From assembly GCF_016518545.1 (NCBI RefSeq), contig NZ_JACVTO010000009.1, positions 124,001-188,000 on the forward strand: a stretch of 64,000 bases of DNA, in the 5' to 3' direction. Numbering within the stretch: the stretch's first letter is position 1; every line of letters starts with the position of its first letter. Under the pieces are notes generated by a model, which was not told where the DNA came from, searched no databases, and worked only from the letters and a program-made list of their open reading frames with translations. Source of the stretch: Pseudomonas sp. S30 (GTDB taxonomy: Bacteria > Pseudomonadota > Gammaproteobacteria > Pseudomonadales > Pseudomonadaceae). A program made the translations under genes and the position numbers. Below, piece after piece: positions 10,121 to 19,746 of this stretch.

Positions 10121-10309
10121 GGAGAGCTCCTTCGTGGATCAGCTGATTCAGTCCTTGAATGCGTGCTCAGCGGTTGCCGGTCGATTCAATACACGACGAC
10201 GAAACACCTGACCCTGGCGACAAATTTCCTTGATGGGGAATGTGTAGTCGCTCAACGTCAGGTGCCGCGCGTTTGGCGGGGGGTCAAATCGGGTTAATAC
10301 TTTTTCTAG

Positions 10310-10332
10310 GCAGCCCGGCTTACGCGGGCTGC
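10310..10332. other. Inverted repeat in the 262-bp gap upstream of the adhesin
   Basis: GCAGCCCG and CGGGCTGC form an 8-bp stem with a 7-base loop. A run of T precedes it on the plus strand but none follows it in either transcription direction, so it is not a standard terminator. A second pair, GCAGCCGA/TCGGCTGC, overlaps its right side (10331-10374). It lies between the YkgJ-family gene and the adhesin start. Nothing else coding is seen in this gap. Confidence 0.4.
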
Positions 10333-10382
10333 AGCCGAGCCTGGAGCAGAACCAGGCGACGAACGGTCGGCTGCGAAGCCGC

Positions 10383-10766
10383 TCACGCGACCTCTGCCCC
10401 CTCATCTGGCCAGTGCGGCTCGTTGGCGCCCGGCGGCGTCAGCGGCGGCAGTCCGTAGGCCGCCCGCGCCGCATCGCAGCTCGGATTGTGCGCACCGTGC
10501 TCCCACGACGCCTCGAATTCACGGCACGGCGTAGAGCGGTTCTCGTAAAGGGTGCAGCCCACCTTTTCACCGATCTCCCCGGCCAGGCCGATGCACCGGC
10601 AAGGCTTGGCGTCGGTGCCGATCATCGCGACGCGGCTCGGGGTGATCTGCACCACCAGATCGTCAGGCACCAGGCCGCCCGAGGACTGGCATTCACCCCA
10701 GAAGAAGGACACACGGAAGTAGCCGCAGCAGGCGCCGCAGGTCAGGCAAGGATTCGGTTCGGACAT
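10383..10766 (-). CDS. YkgJ-family cysteine-cluster protein
   Basis: 127 residues. The N-terminus has the CLTCGACC arrangement (Cys7, Cys10, Cys13, Cys14) typical of YkgJ-type proteins, which are thought to bind zinc or an iron-sulfur cluster through such cysteines. Further cysteines occur in PCRCIG and the C-terminal half, and YENRSTPCREF is a conserved family segment. The ATG at 10766 is chosen because the longer frame begins with a TTG and adds residues without conserved sequence. The ribosome-binding site is weak. It lies downstream of alaC in the same direction, but a strong terminator at 10859-10886 separates them. Biochemical function is unknown. Confidence 0.85.
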   Translation of the reverse strand: MSEPNPCLTCGACCGYFRVSFFWGECQSSGGLVPDDLVVQITPSRVAMIGTDAKPCRCIGLAGEIGEKVGCTLYENRSTPCREFEASWEHGAHNPSCDAARAAYGLPPLTPPGANEPHWPDEGAEVA

Positions 10767-10858
10767 GATGGCCAGGGAGGGAGGTTGTCGGGGAGCGAGC
10801 GGACGCTCGCGTCGCTCTTTGTAATCCAACCCTGGTCGGCTGAACAGAGGGGCTGGCG

Positions 10859-10886
10859 AAAAAAAGCTGCCGTTTGTCGCGGCAGC
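10859..10886 (-). terminator. Intrinsic terminator of alaC
   Basis: On the minus strand GCTGCCG, a 7-base loop and CGGCAGC form a 7-bp GC-rich stem followed directly by seven T. It sits about 65 bases after the alaC stop. A second hairpin (10897-10905 with 10916-10924, CCGCAGCAC/GTGCTGCGG) lies between it and alaC. Confidence 0.85.
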
Positions 10887-10950
10887 GCGCCTTGGTCCGC
10901 AGCACGCTGACGCGAGTGCTGCGGCCCTTTTCCGAGTGGGTGGCTGGACG

Positions 10951-12165
10951 CTAGACGCCCACCCCGGCGTCTCGGTCCTTGCGGAACATCTGGCGGATGC
11001 CGCGAATCGCCTGGCGGATGCGGTCCTGGTTCTCGATCAGGGCGAAACGCACGTGATCGTCGCCATAGTCGCCGAAACCGATGCCCGGCGAGACGCAGAC
11101 CTTCGCCTCGGCCAGCAGCTTCTTGGCGAACTCCAGGGAGCCCAGGTGCGCATAGGCCTCGGGGATCTTGGCCCAGACGTACATCGACGCTTTCGGATTC
11201 TCGACCATCCAGCCCAGCTCGTGCAGCCCCTTGACCAGCAGGTTGCGGCGCTGGCGGTACTGCTCGGCGATGTCGCGCACGCATTGCTGGTCGCCCTCCA
11301 GCGCAGCGATCGCGGCGACTTGCAGCGGGGTGAAGGTGCCATAGTCGTGGTAGCTCTTGATCCGCGCCAGGGCATTGACCAGTTCGGGGTTGCCGACCAT
11401 GAAGCCGATGCGCCAGCCGGCCATGTTGTAGCTCTTGGACAGGGTGAAGAATTCCACCGCGATGTCCTTGGCGCCCGGCACCTGCATGATCGACGGTGCT
11501 TTCCAGCCGTCGTAGACGATGTCGGCGTAGGCCAGGTCGTGGACCACCAGCACATCGTAGCGCTTGGCCAGGGCCACCACGCGCTCGAAGAAATCCAGCT
11601 CCACGCACTGCGCGGTCGGGTTCGAGGGGAAGCCCAGGATCATCATCTTCGGCTTGGGGATCGACTCGCGAATCGCCCGTTCCAGCTCGTTGAAGAAATC
11701 CACGCCCGGCACCAGCGGCACCGACCGCACCTGGGCGCCGGCGATCACCGCCCCGTAAATGTGGATGGGATAGCTGGGATTGGGCACCAGCACGGTGTCG
11801 CCCTGATCCAGGGTGGCCAGCATCAGATGCGCCAGGCCTTCCTTCGAACCGATGGTGACGATGGCCTCGCTGTCCGGGTCGATATCGACCTCGTAGCGCT
11901 CGCGGTACCAGTTGGAAATGGCTCGGCGCAGGCGCGGGATGCCGCGTGAGGTGGAATAGCCATGGGTGTCTTCGCGCTGGGCGACTTGCACCAGCTTCTG
12001 CACGATGTGCGGCGGCGTGGCCCCATCGGGGTTGCCCATGCTCAGGTCGATGATGTCTTCGCCACGGCGGCGGGCGGCCATCTTGAGCTCGGCGGTGATG
12101 TTGAACACGTAGGGAGGTAGACGATCGATGCGCGCGAAACGGCGCGGCGAACCCGGGTTGGCCAT
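10951..12165 (-). CDS. alaC: Alanine aminotransferase, class I/II PLP enzyme
   Basis: 404 residues, close to E. coli AlaC in length and very similar to it throughout. It transfers the amino group between alanine/pyruvate and glutamate/2-oxoglutarate in the cytoplasm. The PLP-binding lysine is expected at Lys244 in TLSKSYNMAGWR. Asn182 in FPSNPTAQ, Asp210 and Tyr213 (VVHDLAYAD) are the usual cofactor contacts. The ATG at 12165 is used because GAGGA lies just upstream; the longer frame adds 37 non-conserved residues. It is monocistronic, with a terminator at 10859-10886. Confidence 0.93.
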   Translation of the reverse strand: MANPGSPRRFARIDRLPPYVFNITAELKMAARRRGEDIIDLSMGNPDGATPPHIVQKLVQVAQREDTHGYSTSRGIPRLRRAISNWYRERYEVDIDPDSEAIVTIGSKEGLAHLMLATLDQGDTVLVPNPSYPIHIYGAVIAGAQVRSVPLVPGVDFFNELERAIRESIPKPKMMILGFPSNPTAQCVELDFFERVVALAKRYDVLVVHDLAYADIVYDGWKAPSIMQVPGAKDIAVEFFTLSKSYNMAGWRIGFMVGNPELVNALARIKSYHDYGTFTPLQVAAIAALEGDQQCVRDIAEQYRQRRNLLVKGLHELGWMVENPKASMYVWAKIPEAYAHLGSLEFAKKLLAEAKVCVSPGIGFGDYGDDHVRFALIENQDRIRQAIRGIRQMFRKDRDAGVGV

Positions 12166-12298
12166 GATTTCCTCGAAGACGTAAGCGCCCGGAACCGTCC
12201 GAGCGACGCTGGCCACTGCGGTGGCCGAGGCTGACGATAAGCGCCCCGGCCCCGGTTTGTAAAGCGCGGTGATCATCTCGGCGACCGCGCCTTGCCCA

Positions 12299-13426
12299 TC
12301 AGCGCAGCGATTGGTATGCGGCGCTGGTCAGCGGCGCGAGCCCGAGGCCTTCCTTGGGTTGCATCGACTCGCCGGCGACCTTGTCGAAGTCGGTCTGCTT
12401 CAGGCCATGGTGAACGCTGCGCGCCTCGACGCTGCCCTCGGTGATCGCGGTATAGGAATGCTTGCGCATCGCCTGGTACTGGTCATCGGCGTCCAGCATG
12501 GCGGCATGGCACTGCTCGAGCGTTGCGTCGTCCAGCGACTCGCGCTTGTCCAGCACCGTGCCCCAGCGCGTCAGGCACACCTCGGCAAAATAGCGCACGA
12601 TCCTGCCCGGCTCGGCCAATACCTTGCCGCTACCGGCCCCGTCGGCCGAAGCATTGCCCACCAGGGTGGCATGGCGCCCCGGCATCGGGAACAGGTGCAC
12701 GGGCGTATTGAAGGCGGTCATGGGAATCACGCAGGCAAAGCCCTTCGAGCGTTCGTCCCGTGCATAGAAACCGACATATTCCTTGATGTTCGGCCCCAAC
12801 TGGACCTTTTCTTCCTGGATGTTACCGACCCCGGGCACAGGATCGATGGCGAAGATGTTCACCGCGACGCCGGCCAGTTCCGGGTCGGCGGCCATGGCGT
12901 TGGCCAGCATATGGCAACTGATGCCGCCCCGGCTCCACCCCACCAGATTGACCACGCTGGGGATCAGCGGCTTGCGCATCTGCTTGATCAGTTGCTCCTG
13001 CAGGGCCTGGGGGGTTACCGCGCGCTCACCGTAGTCGTAGGTACGCCAGAACCACGACCCGGTGGCCGAGGCATCGGGAATGGGCACGCCGGCCGACTTG
13101 AGGTTCTGGTACTGCTCTTCGCTCAGTTGCGTGCGCGACCAGGTGCTCTTGCCCTTGATCACCTGCACCGCGTGCTGCACGTTTTCTTTCCAGCCGGTGC
13201 CGAACAAGGTGCCAGTCACTTTCGAATGGTCGCCATCGTCGACGAACAGCGCATCGTCCTGCAGGTTTCCGCTGCCAGGCCCGTCGACGACGATCCAGTC
13301 GACGAACTCCCTGCCGCCGGTATTGGCGGCCAGCGTGGCGATCAGCTCGCCATTCCAGAAATTCGGGTTGCGGTCGTCGAAGCGGTGGGATCCGGTGCCG
13401 CAGAAGTAGACGGTGAACACGCTCAT
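12299..13426 (-). CDS. Uncharacterised alpha/beta-hydrolase-like protein (DUF2235 / Tle1-like)
   Basis: 375 residues, no signal peptide or membrane segment. It opens with a beta-strand and FCGTGSH, resembling the F-x-GTGN start of DUF2235 proteins. A nucleophile elbow GWSRGG places a serine at residue 165, an aspartate follows at 195 (FAIDPVPG) and a histidine at 252 (PGRHATLVG): a plausible Ser-Asp-His triad in the family order. DUF2235-type domains include type VI secretion phospholipases of the Tle1 group, but no VgrG, PAAR or immunity gene lies nearby here. It sits alone between cyoE and alaC. Enzymatic activity is inferred only; the substrate is unknown. Confidence 0.6.
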   Translation of the reverse strand: MSVFTVYFCGTGSHRFDDRNPNFWNGELIATLAANTGGREFVDWIVVDGPGSGNLQDDALFVDDGDHSKVTGTLFGTGWKENVQHAVQVIKGKSTWSRTQLSEEQYQNLKSAGVPIPDASATGSWFWRTYDYGERAVTPQALQEQLIKQMRKPLIPSVVNLVGWSRGGISCHMLANAMAADPELAGVAVNIFAIDPVPGVGNIQEEKVQLGPNIKEYVGFYARDERSKGFACVIPMTAFNTPVHLFPMPGRHATLVGNASADGAGSGKVLAEPGRIVRYFAEVCLTRWGTVLDKRESLDDATLEQCHAAMLDADDQYQAMRKHSYTAITEGSVEARSVHHGLKQTDFDKVAGESMQPKEGLGLAPLTSAAYQSLR

Positions 13427-13521
13427 GTCGAGAGCCTCGTGGGGATTGGGCGCTCGAAACTAAAGCGCGCAGCGCAGGTGGAGGCATCCGGAAAACCTGC
13501 CAATCCGCGCATCGAGGCATT

Positions 13522-13547
13522 AAAAAACCCGGCGCGAGGGCCGGGTT
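13522..13547 (-). terminator. Intrinsic terminator of the cyo operon
   Basis: On the minus strand AACCCGGC, a 6-base loop and GCCGGGTT are followed by more T, giving a six-T run. It starts 22 bases after the cyoE stop and closes the cyoABCDE transcript. Confidence 0.85.
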
Positions 13548-13568
13548 CGGATGTTGCATACCGAGGTT

Positions 13569-14456
13569 TCAGCGTGCGTAGGTCATCAGCACATCGGCGG
13601 CGGTCTGGCTGTCCACCGACATCATCAGGCTCAGCGCCATGACGGTGAGGATGGAGAAGCCGAAGACCTTGCGCGCCCACTTGCTGTCGTCCTCGGCCTT
13701 GTAGCCGCCCCAGGCCATGTACAGCCAGTACAGGCCCATGGCGGCGGCGACGGCCAGATAGGCCAGGCCGGCGTAGCCACCCAGGGTGAGCATGGCAGTG
13801 GCCAGGACGAACGCCAGCACGTACAGCACGATCTGCTTCTTCGCCGCCAGGATACCGCGCGCCACCGGCAATACCGGAATGTTGGCCGCGCTGTAGTCCT
13901 TGAAGCGGAAGATGGCGATGGCGAAGCTGTGCGGCATCTGCCACAGGCTGAACATCACCAGCAGCGTGACCGCTGCCAAGTCGAAGCTGTTGCTCACCGC
14001 GCAATAGCCGATCACCGGAGGCATGGCACCGGACAGGCTGCCGACCAGGGTGCCGTGCACCGATTTGCGCTTGAGCCACAGGCTGTAGAAACCGACGTAG
14101 ACCACGAAACCGATCAGCGCGCAGTACGCCGACAGCGGGTTGGCCTGGACGTACAGCAGGCTGAAACCGGCCACCCCGAGCAGGGTGGCGTAGATCAGCG
14201 CGAGGGGCAGCGACATGCCGCCCTGCACCATGACGCGGTTCTTGGTACGTTCCATCTTCTGGTCGATGTCGCGGTCGATGCAGTTGTTGAACACGCAACC
14301 GGACGCGACCACCAGCGAAGTACCCACCACCACCGCCAGGAACAGGGCGAAGTCGACATGCCCCTTCGCGGCAAGGAAGAAACCGCCTGCCACGGAAAGC
14401 ACGTTACCGAAAATGATCCCCGGTTTGGTGATTTGGATAAAGTGCTTCACGGACAT
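13569..14456 (-). CDS. cyoE: Heme O synthase (protoheme IX farnesyltransferase)
   Basis: 295 residues, with several hydrophobic segments expected to span the inner membrane. It farnesylates heme b to make heme O for the bo3 oxidase encoded upstream. The UbiA-type prenyltransferase motif N-x-x-x-D-x-x-x-D is present as [18 protein letters not shown] near residues 57-74, and a second conserved segment ([19 protein letters not shown]) lies near 190-208. Last gene of cyoABCDE, 11 bases after cyoD and followed by a terminator. Confidence 0.95.
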   Translation of the reverse strand: MSVKHFIQITKPGIIFGNVLSVAGGFFLAAKGHVDFALFLAVVVGTSLVVASGCVFNNCIDRDIDQKMERTKNRVMVQGGMSLPLALIYATLLGVAGFSLLYVQANPLSAYCALIGFVVYVGFYSLWLKRKSVHGTLVGSLSGAMPPVIGYCAVSNSFDLAAVTLLVMFSLWQMPHSFAIAIFRFKDYSAANIPVLPVARGILAAKKQIVLYVLAFVLATAMLTLGGYAGLAYLAVAAAMGLYWLYMAWGGYKAEDDSKWARKVFGFSILTVMALSLMMSVDSQTAADVLMTYAR

Positions 14457-14467
14457 GCAGGGTTACC

Positions 14468-14809
14468 TCACTTGGCCAGCATTTCGAAGTGGATGCTGAA
14501 AATGATCCACAGCGACAGGCCGACCAGCAACGCGATGACCAGCGTGGTGAACAGGAACGTCGAGACGTTCGAGCGCTGCTCCTTGGAGCGGTCCATGTGC
14601 AGGAAGAACACCAGGTGGACCACCACCTGGATCACCGCCATGGCGACGATGACCAGCACCGTCATGCTCTTGGACAGCATCGGCGACATCGCCAGCGCGA
14701 ACGGAATCGCGGTGAGGATGATCGAGAGCACGAAGCCGATCATGTACGACTTGACACTGCCGTGGCCGTGGTCGTCGTGGGCGTGGTGAGTGTCGTGCGC
14801 GTTAGCCAT
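14468..14809 (-). CDS. cyoD: Cytochrome bo3 quinol oxidase subunit IV
   Basis: 113 residues with a histidine-rich cytoplasmic N-terminus (HDTHHAHDDHGHG) and three hydrophobic segments, the usual layout of CyoD. It stabilises the copper site and assembly of the oxidase. Its ATG overlaps the cyoC stop as TAATG, indicating translational coupling. Confidence 0.95.
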   Translation of the reverse strand: MANAHDTHHAHDDHGHGSVKSYMIGFVLSIILTAIPFALAMSPMLSKSMTVLVIVAMAVIQVVVHLVFFLHMDRSKEQRSNVSTFLFTTLVIALLVGLSLWIIFSIHFEMLAK

Positions 14810-15432
14810 TACAGAACCCCCAGCAGGTAGACGACGGTGAAGACGCAGATCCAGACCACGTCAAGGAAGTGCCAGAACAGGCTCAGGCAGCTCATGCGGG
14901 TCTTGGCGGTCGGCGTGATGCCCTTGGTCTGGATCTGGTACATCAGGATCGCCATCCAGATCAGGCCCGAGGTCACGTGCAGACCGTGGGTGCCCACCAG
15001 GGCGAAGAAGCCCGACAGGAAACCACTGCGCTGCGGGCCGTAGCCCTCCATGATCAGGTGATGGAATTCGTAGATTTCCATCGCGATGAAGCCCGCACCG
15101 AACAGGAAGGTCACGGCCAACCAGCCCAGCACACCGGCCTTGTTGCCGGCGAACATCTTCAGCATGGCGAAGCCGAAGGTGATCGAGGACAGCAGCAGGA
15201 ACGCGGTTTCCACCAGCACGAAGTCGAGCTGGAAGATGTCATGACCCGACGGGCCGCCGGCAAAACTGCCGGACAGCACCGCGTAGGTGGCGAAGAGCGA
15301 CGCAAACAGGATGCAGTCGGTCATCAGGTAGAGCCAGAAACCGAAGACGGTCATCTGGCCCGAGTCGTGGTGGTGATCGTCGTGCCCATGGTCGTGGCCA
15401 TGGGCGTCACCGTGAATTACTTGACTGGACAT
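14809..15432 (-). CDS. cyoC: Cytochrome bo3 quinol oxidase subunit III
   Basis: 207 residues. The N-terminus is His/Asp-rich, followed by five hydrophobic segments as in other CyoC proteins (heme-copper oxidase subunit III family). Conserved pieces include the [13 protein letters not shown] helix and [11 protein letters not shown]. It lies 13 bases after cyoB and overlaps cyoD by one base. Confidence 0.95.
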   Translation of the reverse strand: MSSQVIHGDAHGHDHGHDDHHHDSGQMTVFGFWLYLMTDCILFASLFATYAVLSGSFAGGPSGHDIFQLDFVLVETAFLLLSSITFGFAMLKMFAGNKAGVLGWLAVTFLFGAGFIAMEIYEFHHLIMEGYGPQRSGFLSGFFALVGTHGLHVTSGLIWMAILMYQIQTKGITPTAKTRMSCLSLFWHFLDVVWICVFTVVYLLGVL

Positions 15433-15445
15433 TGATTACACCCGT

Positions 15446-17455
15446 TCAAACGTTTTCGACACGTGCGCCACCGGTAGGCATACCGGCAAGCTGCAGGGCC
15501 CGCTGGCGTTCACCTTCGATGCGCGCCACTTCTTCGGCAGGAACCATGTAGCCCTGGTCGTCACGCGCTGCGTGGCGAACGAAGACGGCGATGGTCGCCA
15601 CCAGGCTCAGGCCTACCAGCCACCAGATGTGCCAGATGAAGGCGAAGCCGAACACGGTCAGGAACATCCCCATGAACAGACCGGTGGAGGTGTTGTTCGG
15701 CATGTGGATCGCTTCGTACTTGCCCGGCACCTTGTAGGCGACGTTGGCTTCCTTGGCTTCTTGCCAGGCGTCCAGGCCGACCTTCTCGGGCATGTGGGCG
15801 AAGTTGTAGAACGGCGGTGGCGACGAGGTCGACCACTCCAGGGTACGGCCACCCCATGGGTCGCCGGTCACGTCCATGTTCTGCTTGCGGTCGCGAACCG
15901 ACACGTACAGCTGGATCAGCTGGCAGGCGATACCGAACAGGATCAGCACCGCACCGACCACGGCCACGTACAGGTAGGGTTCCCACAGTGGGTTGTCGGA
16001 GTGGTTCAGACGACGGGTCATGCCCATGAAGCCCAGCGCGTACAGCGGCATGAAGGCCACGTAGAAACCGGACAGCCAGAACCAGAAGGCCGCCTTGCCC
16101 CACTTCTCGTTGAGGGTGAAGCCGAAGGCTTTCGGGAACCAGAAGGCGAAGCCGGCGATGTAGCCGAACACCGCACCACCGATGATCACGTTGTGGAAGT
16201 GGGCGATCACGAACAGGCTGTTGTGCAGCACGAAGTCGGCACCTGGAACGGCGAGCAGTACGCCGGTCATGCCACCGATGGAGAAGGTGACCATGAAGCC
16301 CAGGGTCCAGAGCATCGGTGGGGTGAAGCGCACGCGGCCCTGATACATGGTGAACAGCCAGTTGAACAGCTTCACACCGGTCGGAATGGAGATCAGCATC
16401 GTCGCCAGGCCGAAGAAGGTGTTGACGCTGGCGCCGGCACCCATGGTGAAGAAGTGGTGCAGCCAGACCGCGAAGCCCAGTACGGCGATGGCGCCGGAGG
16501 CGTAGATCATCGCATGGTGGCCGAACAGACGCTTGCTGGAGAAGGTCGAGGTGACTTCCGAGAACACGCCGAAGGCCGGCAGGATCAGGATGTAGACCTC
16601 AGGGTGACCCCATGCCCAGAACAGGTTGACGTACATCATCGGGTTCCCACCAAGCTCGTTGGTGAAGATGTGGAAGTCCAGATAACGGTCAACGGTCAGC
16701 AGTGCCAGGGCGGCGGTCAGGATCGGGAACGAAGCGACGATCAACACGTTGGCCCAGGTGCAGGTCCAGGTGAAGATCGGCATGTCCATCAGCTTCATGC
16801 CAGGGGCGCGCATCTTCAGGACGGTGACCAGGAAGTTCACGCCCGTCAATGTCGTGCCTAGGCCCGATAGCTGTAGCGCCCAGATGTAGTAGTCCACCCC
16901 CACGCCGGGGCTGTACTGGATACCCGCCAGCGGCGGATAGGCCACCCAGCCGGTCTTGGCGAATTCGCCGACGCCCAGGGAGATGTTGACCAGCAGCACG
17001 CCTGCCAGCAGCAGGTAGAAGCTCAGGGAGTTCAGGAACGGGAAGGCAACGTCACGGGCACCGATCTGCAGAGGCAGAGCCAGGTTCATCAGGCCGGTGA
17101 AGAACGGCATCGCCATGAAGATGATCATGATCACACCGTGGGCGGTGAAGATCTGGTCATAGTGTTCAGGCGGCAGGTAGCCTTCGGAACCGCCGGTGGC
17201 GACGGCCAGCTGGGTACGCATCATGATGGCGTCGGCGAAACCGCGCAGCAGCATGACCATCGCGACGATGATGTACATCACCCCGATCTTCTTGTGGTCG
17301 ACCGTGGTCAACCACTCGGTCCACAAGTACGACCACTTGCGGAAATAGGTGACTGCACCAACGACGGCGATACCACCGAGCGCGATCATGGCAAGCGTCA
17401 CCATGACTATCGGCTCGTGATAGGGTATCGCCTCCAGGCTTAATTTACCGAACAT
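15446..17455 (-). CDS. cyoB: Cytochrome bo3 quinol oxidase subunit I
   Basis: 669 residues. Catalytic subunit that oxidises ubiquinol, reduces O2 to water and pumps protons. The cofactor ligands are at the E. coli positions: His106 and His421 for low-spin heme b, His419 for heme o3, and His284, His333 and His334 for CuB. Tyr288 of the HPEVY motif is the residue cross-linked to His284. The long C-terminal extension typical of CyoB is present. It starts three bases after the cyoA stop. Confidence 0.97.
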   Translation of the reverse strand: MFGKLSLEAIPYHEPIVMVTLAMIALGGIAVVGAVTYFRKWSYLWTEWLTTVDHKKIGVMYIIVAMVMLLRGFADAIMMRTQLAVATGGSEGYLPPEHYDQIFTAHGVIMIIFMAMPFFTGLMNLALPLQIGARDVAFPFLNSLSFYLLLAGVLLVNISLGVGEFAKTGWVAYPPLAGIQYSPGVGVDYYIWALQLSGLGTTLTGVNFLVTVLKMRAPGMKLMDMPIFTWTCTWANVLIVASFPILTAALALLTVDRYLDFHIFTNELGGNPMMYVNLFWAWGHPEVYILILPAFGVFSEVTSTFSSKRLFGHHAMIYASGAIAVLGFAVWLHHFFTMGAGASVNTFFGLATMLISIPTGVKLFNWLFTMYQGRVRFTPPMLWTLGFMVTFSIGGMTGVLLAVPGADFVLHNSLFVIAHFHNVIIGGAVFGYIAGFAFWFPKAFGFTLNEKWGKAAFWFWLSGFYVAFMPLYALGFMGMTRRLNHSDNPLWEPYLYVAVVGAVLILFGIACQLIQLYVSVRDRKQNMDVTGDPWGGRTLEWSTSSPPPFYNFAHMPEKVGLDAWQEAKEANVAYKVPGKYEAIHMPNNTSTGLFMGMFLTVFGFAFIWHIWWLVGLSLVATIAVFVRHAARDDQGYMVPAEEVARIEGERQRALQLAGMPTGGARVENV

Positions 17456-17458
17456 CTC

Positions 17459-18403
17459 TTACTCCTCTGCACCGGCAGCTGGTTGCATACTCGATTCCAC
17501 ACCCTTGGCAGTGGCCAGGTCTTTGCTGCCTGCTTCTTCGTGGCTCGGACGACCGCGGTTCATGCCTTCGTACTTGTCGACGATCAGCTGGAACGTGTCA
17601 GGCGAAGCCTCGCTGTACAGCACCACTGGGTTGTTTTCGCTTGGTTTGGCCAAGGCGGCGTATTCGGCCTTGTCCAGCTTCTTCGGCGAAGCCTTCACTT
17701 GCGCGACCCAGGCATCGAAGTCGGCTTGCGAGGTGGCGGTTGCCTTGAATTTCATACCGGTGAAGCCCGCACCGCTGTAGTTCGCGGAAATACCGTCGAA
17801 CTCGCCGTTCTCGTTGGCGATCAGGTGCAGCTTGGTGGTCATGCCGGCCATCGCGTAGATCTGCCCGCCCAGGCCAGGGATGAAGAACGAGTTCATCACG
17901 GCGTCGGAGGTCACGCGGAAGTTGACCGGGGTGTTGGCCGGGAAGACGATCTTGTTGACCGTGGCGATGCCCTGCTCGGGATAGATGAACAGCCATTTCC
18001 AGTCCAGCGCGACCACGTCGATCTGCACCGGCTTGACGTCCGAGTCCAGCGGACGGTACGGGTCCAGGCGGTGGGTCGACTTGTAGGTGACGTAGCCCAG
18101 CACGATGATGATCAGGATCGGGATGATCCACACCGCCGCTTCGATCTTGGTCGAGTGCGACCAGTCGGGGGTGTAGGTGGCCGAGGTGTTGGACGCGCGA
18201 TACTTCCAGGCGAAGACCAGGGTCATGATGATGACGGGGATCACCACCAGCAGCATCAGGCCGATCGCGATCAGGATCAGGTTCTTTTGCTCGATACCGA
18301 CCTGACCCTTGGGGTCGAGCAGGGTCCAGTTGCACCCACTGAGCAAAAGCATGCCTAAGAAGGGCAATATGCCAAACAGTCTGGGGTAACGCTTTTTACT
18401 CAT
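17459..18403 (-). CDS. cyoA: Cytochrome bo3 quinol oxidase subunit II, lipoprotein
   Basis: 314 residues. A lipobox LLSGC places the modified cysteine at residue 24. Two further transmembrane segments follow and then a periplasmic cupredoxin-like domain. As expected of a quinol oxidase the CuA ligands of cytochrome c oxidases are absent. AGAGGT precedes the ATG. First gene of cyoABCDE; the promoter must lie within 18404-18961. Confidence 0.95.
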   Translation of the reverse strand: MSKKRYPRLFGILPFLGMLLLSGCNWTLLDPKGQVGIEQKNLILIAIGLMLLVVIPVIIMTLVFAWKYRASNTSATYTPDWSHSTKIEAAVWIIPILIIIVLGYVTYKSTHRLDPYRPLDSDVKPVQIDVVALDWKWLFIYPEQGIATVNKIVFPANTPVNFRVTSDAVMNSFFIPGLGGQIYAMAGMTTKLHLIANENGEFDGISANYSGAGFTGMKFKATATSQADFDAWVAQVKASPKKLDKAEYAALAKPSENNPVVLYSEASPDTFQLIVDKYEGMNRGRPSHEEAGSKDLATAKGVESSMQPAAGAEE

Positions 18404-18961
18404 CTCACGACCTCTAGATCAGCTTGCTTCAATGCAAAGTGTTTTGTTCGCCAACACGTCGTCCTGCTCAGCGTCAGCATTTTTAAGCCCGAACCCCCTC
18501 CGGCCGGTGATCCGACTGCAGGATCTGGGCGTTGGAAGTATGGTCGAGCTTGGGGTTTTTCGTAGGCTAAAGGCCTGTACTTCAGACCAAGTCCATTTGG
18601 TGCGTGAAAACGCGGAGGGATATCCGCCCGGATCGCCGTCGGGCGAAACTTGGCGAAGTCAGCAAAAGGAGCGCTGGGGCTTCCTTCAATCCTGCGACTT
18701 GCAAGCAGTGCCGAACGGAAATTGGGGGCGATTGTAGATAGGTCAAACCCCCTTTACTATGACTTATTGAGCAACAATCCTTTACAGAAACAGTAACAAT
18801 AAGCCACGAATCATCAACTTCGCGACAGTTTGTCGCACCCCTGACAGTAGACCTGGAGACCGCGTGGCGCAAGGCCTCCAGCCTGACCCAGGTCAGTCCT
18901 GCGAGGGATTTCGGGGTCGATCGACCACTGCAATGGGCCTACGTCAAACAGGGACTTTGGT
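18404..18961. other. 558-bp gene-free region between dsbB-like gene and cyoA
   Basis: No convincing gene on either strand; the short open frames lack ribosome-binding sites and family features. It should hold the cyoA promoter on the minus strand. A 15-base palindrome, GCGACA-GTT-TGTCGC, lies at 18822-18836, about 420 bases upstream of cyoA and roughly 125 after the dsbB-like stop; it could be an operator or a weak hairpin. No clear TTGAT-N4-ATCAA Anr box was seen. Confidence 0.6.
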
Positions 18962-19468
18962 CTAAGCGCGGCGACGATTTCGGTAGATTCCCAACGGCAC
19001 CAGCAAGGTCGTGAGCACGAAGGCCACCAGGGCCCATTGCGCCAGCGACAAGCCCAGCACGGGCGGGTATGGGGTGGTGCAGAATCCGTCGACCTGAAAC
19101 GCCAGGGGCCACACCCGCGCCAGCGGCAGGTCGTCGACGATCGGTTGCAGCACATCGATACCGCAGCTCACCGCCGGGTTGGCGAGTATATAGACATGGT
19201 TGCCCGCCGCAACGACGCCGCCCAGCGCACTGAGCACCACCAGCACCTCGAAGAAGGTCAGGCTGCGCCGTCCAGGCATGGCCGCGGCGATGAACGCGAA
19301 CAGGGCGATGAGCAGCAGCGCATAGCGTTGCAGGATGCACAGCGGGCATGGCGCCTCGCCCAGCACCACTTGCATGTACAGCGCGCCGCCGATCAGCGCC
19401 AGGCAGATCACCCCAAGCAGCACCAGAAAGCGCCGTTCCCGATTCAGGCGCAGGTTCGATTCATTCAT
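18962..19468 (-). CDS. dsbB: DsbB-family disulfide bond formation protein
   Basis: 168 residues with four hydrophobic segments. The first periplasmic loop carries the quinone-proximal pair CPLC (Cys41, Cys44), and the second carries Cys102 and Cys130, the pair that reoxidises DsbA. It passes electrons from DsbA to quinone in the inner membrane. Pseudomonads commonly encode two DsbB paralogs; which one this is cannot be told from this window. It lies upstream of the cyo operon in the same direction but 558 bp away, so is probably separately expressed. Confidence 0.88.
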   Translation of the reverse strand: MNESNLRLNRERRFLVLLGVICLALIGGALYMQVVLGEAPCPLCILQRYALLLIALFAFIAAAMPGRRSLTFFEVLVVLSALGGVVAAGNHVYILANPAVSCGIDVLQPIVDDLPLARVWPLAFQVDGFCTTPYPPVLGLSLAQWALVAFVLTTLLVPLGIYRNRRRA

Positions 19469-19746
19469 TGCCGGTTCCTTCGATGGAAAGTTGCAGGCCC
19501 GCTGCGCGATGGCTCATGGCCCAAAGTGCGCCAGTCTACACGTCGAACGGCTCTGCGCAGGACTGAAAAGGCGACAATCCCCAGGGCCGTGTGCTCGGTC
19601 CACGGGGAGCTGAGACCGACGATGCAGCACTCGGTTCAGCGTTACGCACGCAAATAGAGGGGCGAGCGTCGCACGGCAGTGAAAGATACGGCGATTAAGC
19701 AGGGGTTAACGCCAGCCAGGGCGAGCGAGCCGCCCTGGCGTCTTCA

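Noticed and set aside
5..10297. Very long open frames on the plus strand across the adhesin, up to 1289 codons (4088-7957)
   Set aside because: They are antisense shadows of the GC-rich repeat gene: compositions are Ala/Gln/Gly- or Pro/Leu/Ser-rich, no ribosome-binding sites or family motifs are seen, and their repeat period mirrors the minus-strand gene.
10148..10405. 85-codon minus frame overlapping the end of the YkgJ-family gene
   Set aside because: Arg/Pro-rich composition without family features; it overlaps a better supported gene and a hairpin.
18432..18872. Short open frames in the gap between the dsbB-like gene and cyoA
   Set aside because: No start signal, no conserved features, and they lie where the cyo promoter is expected.
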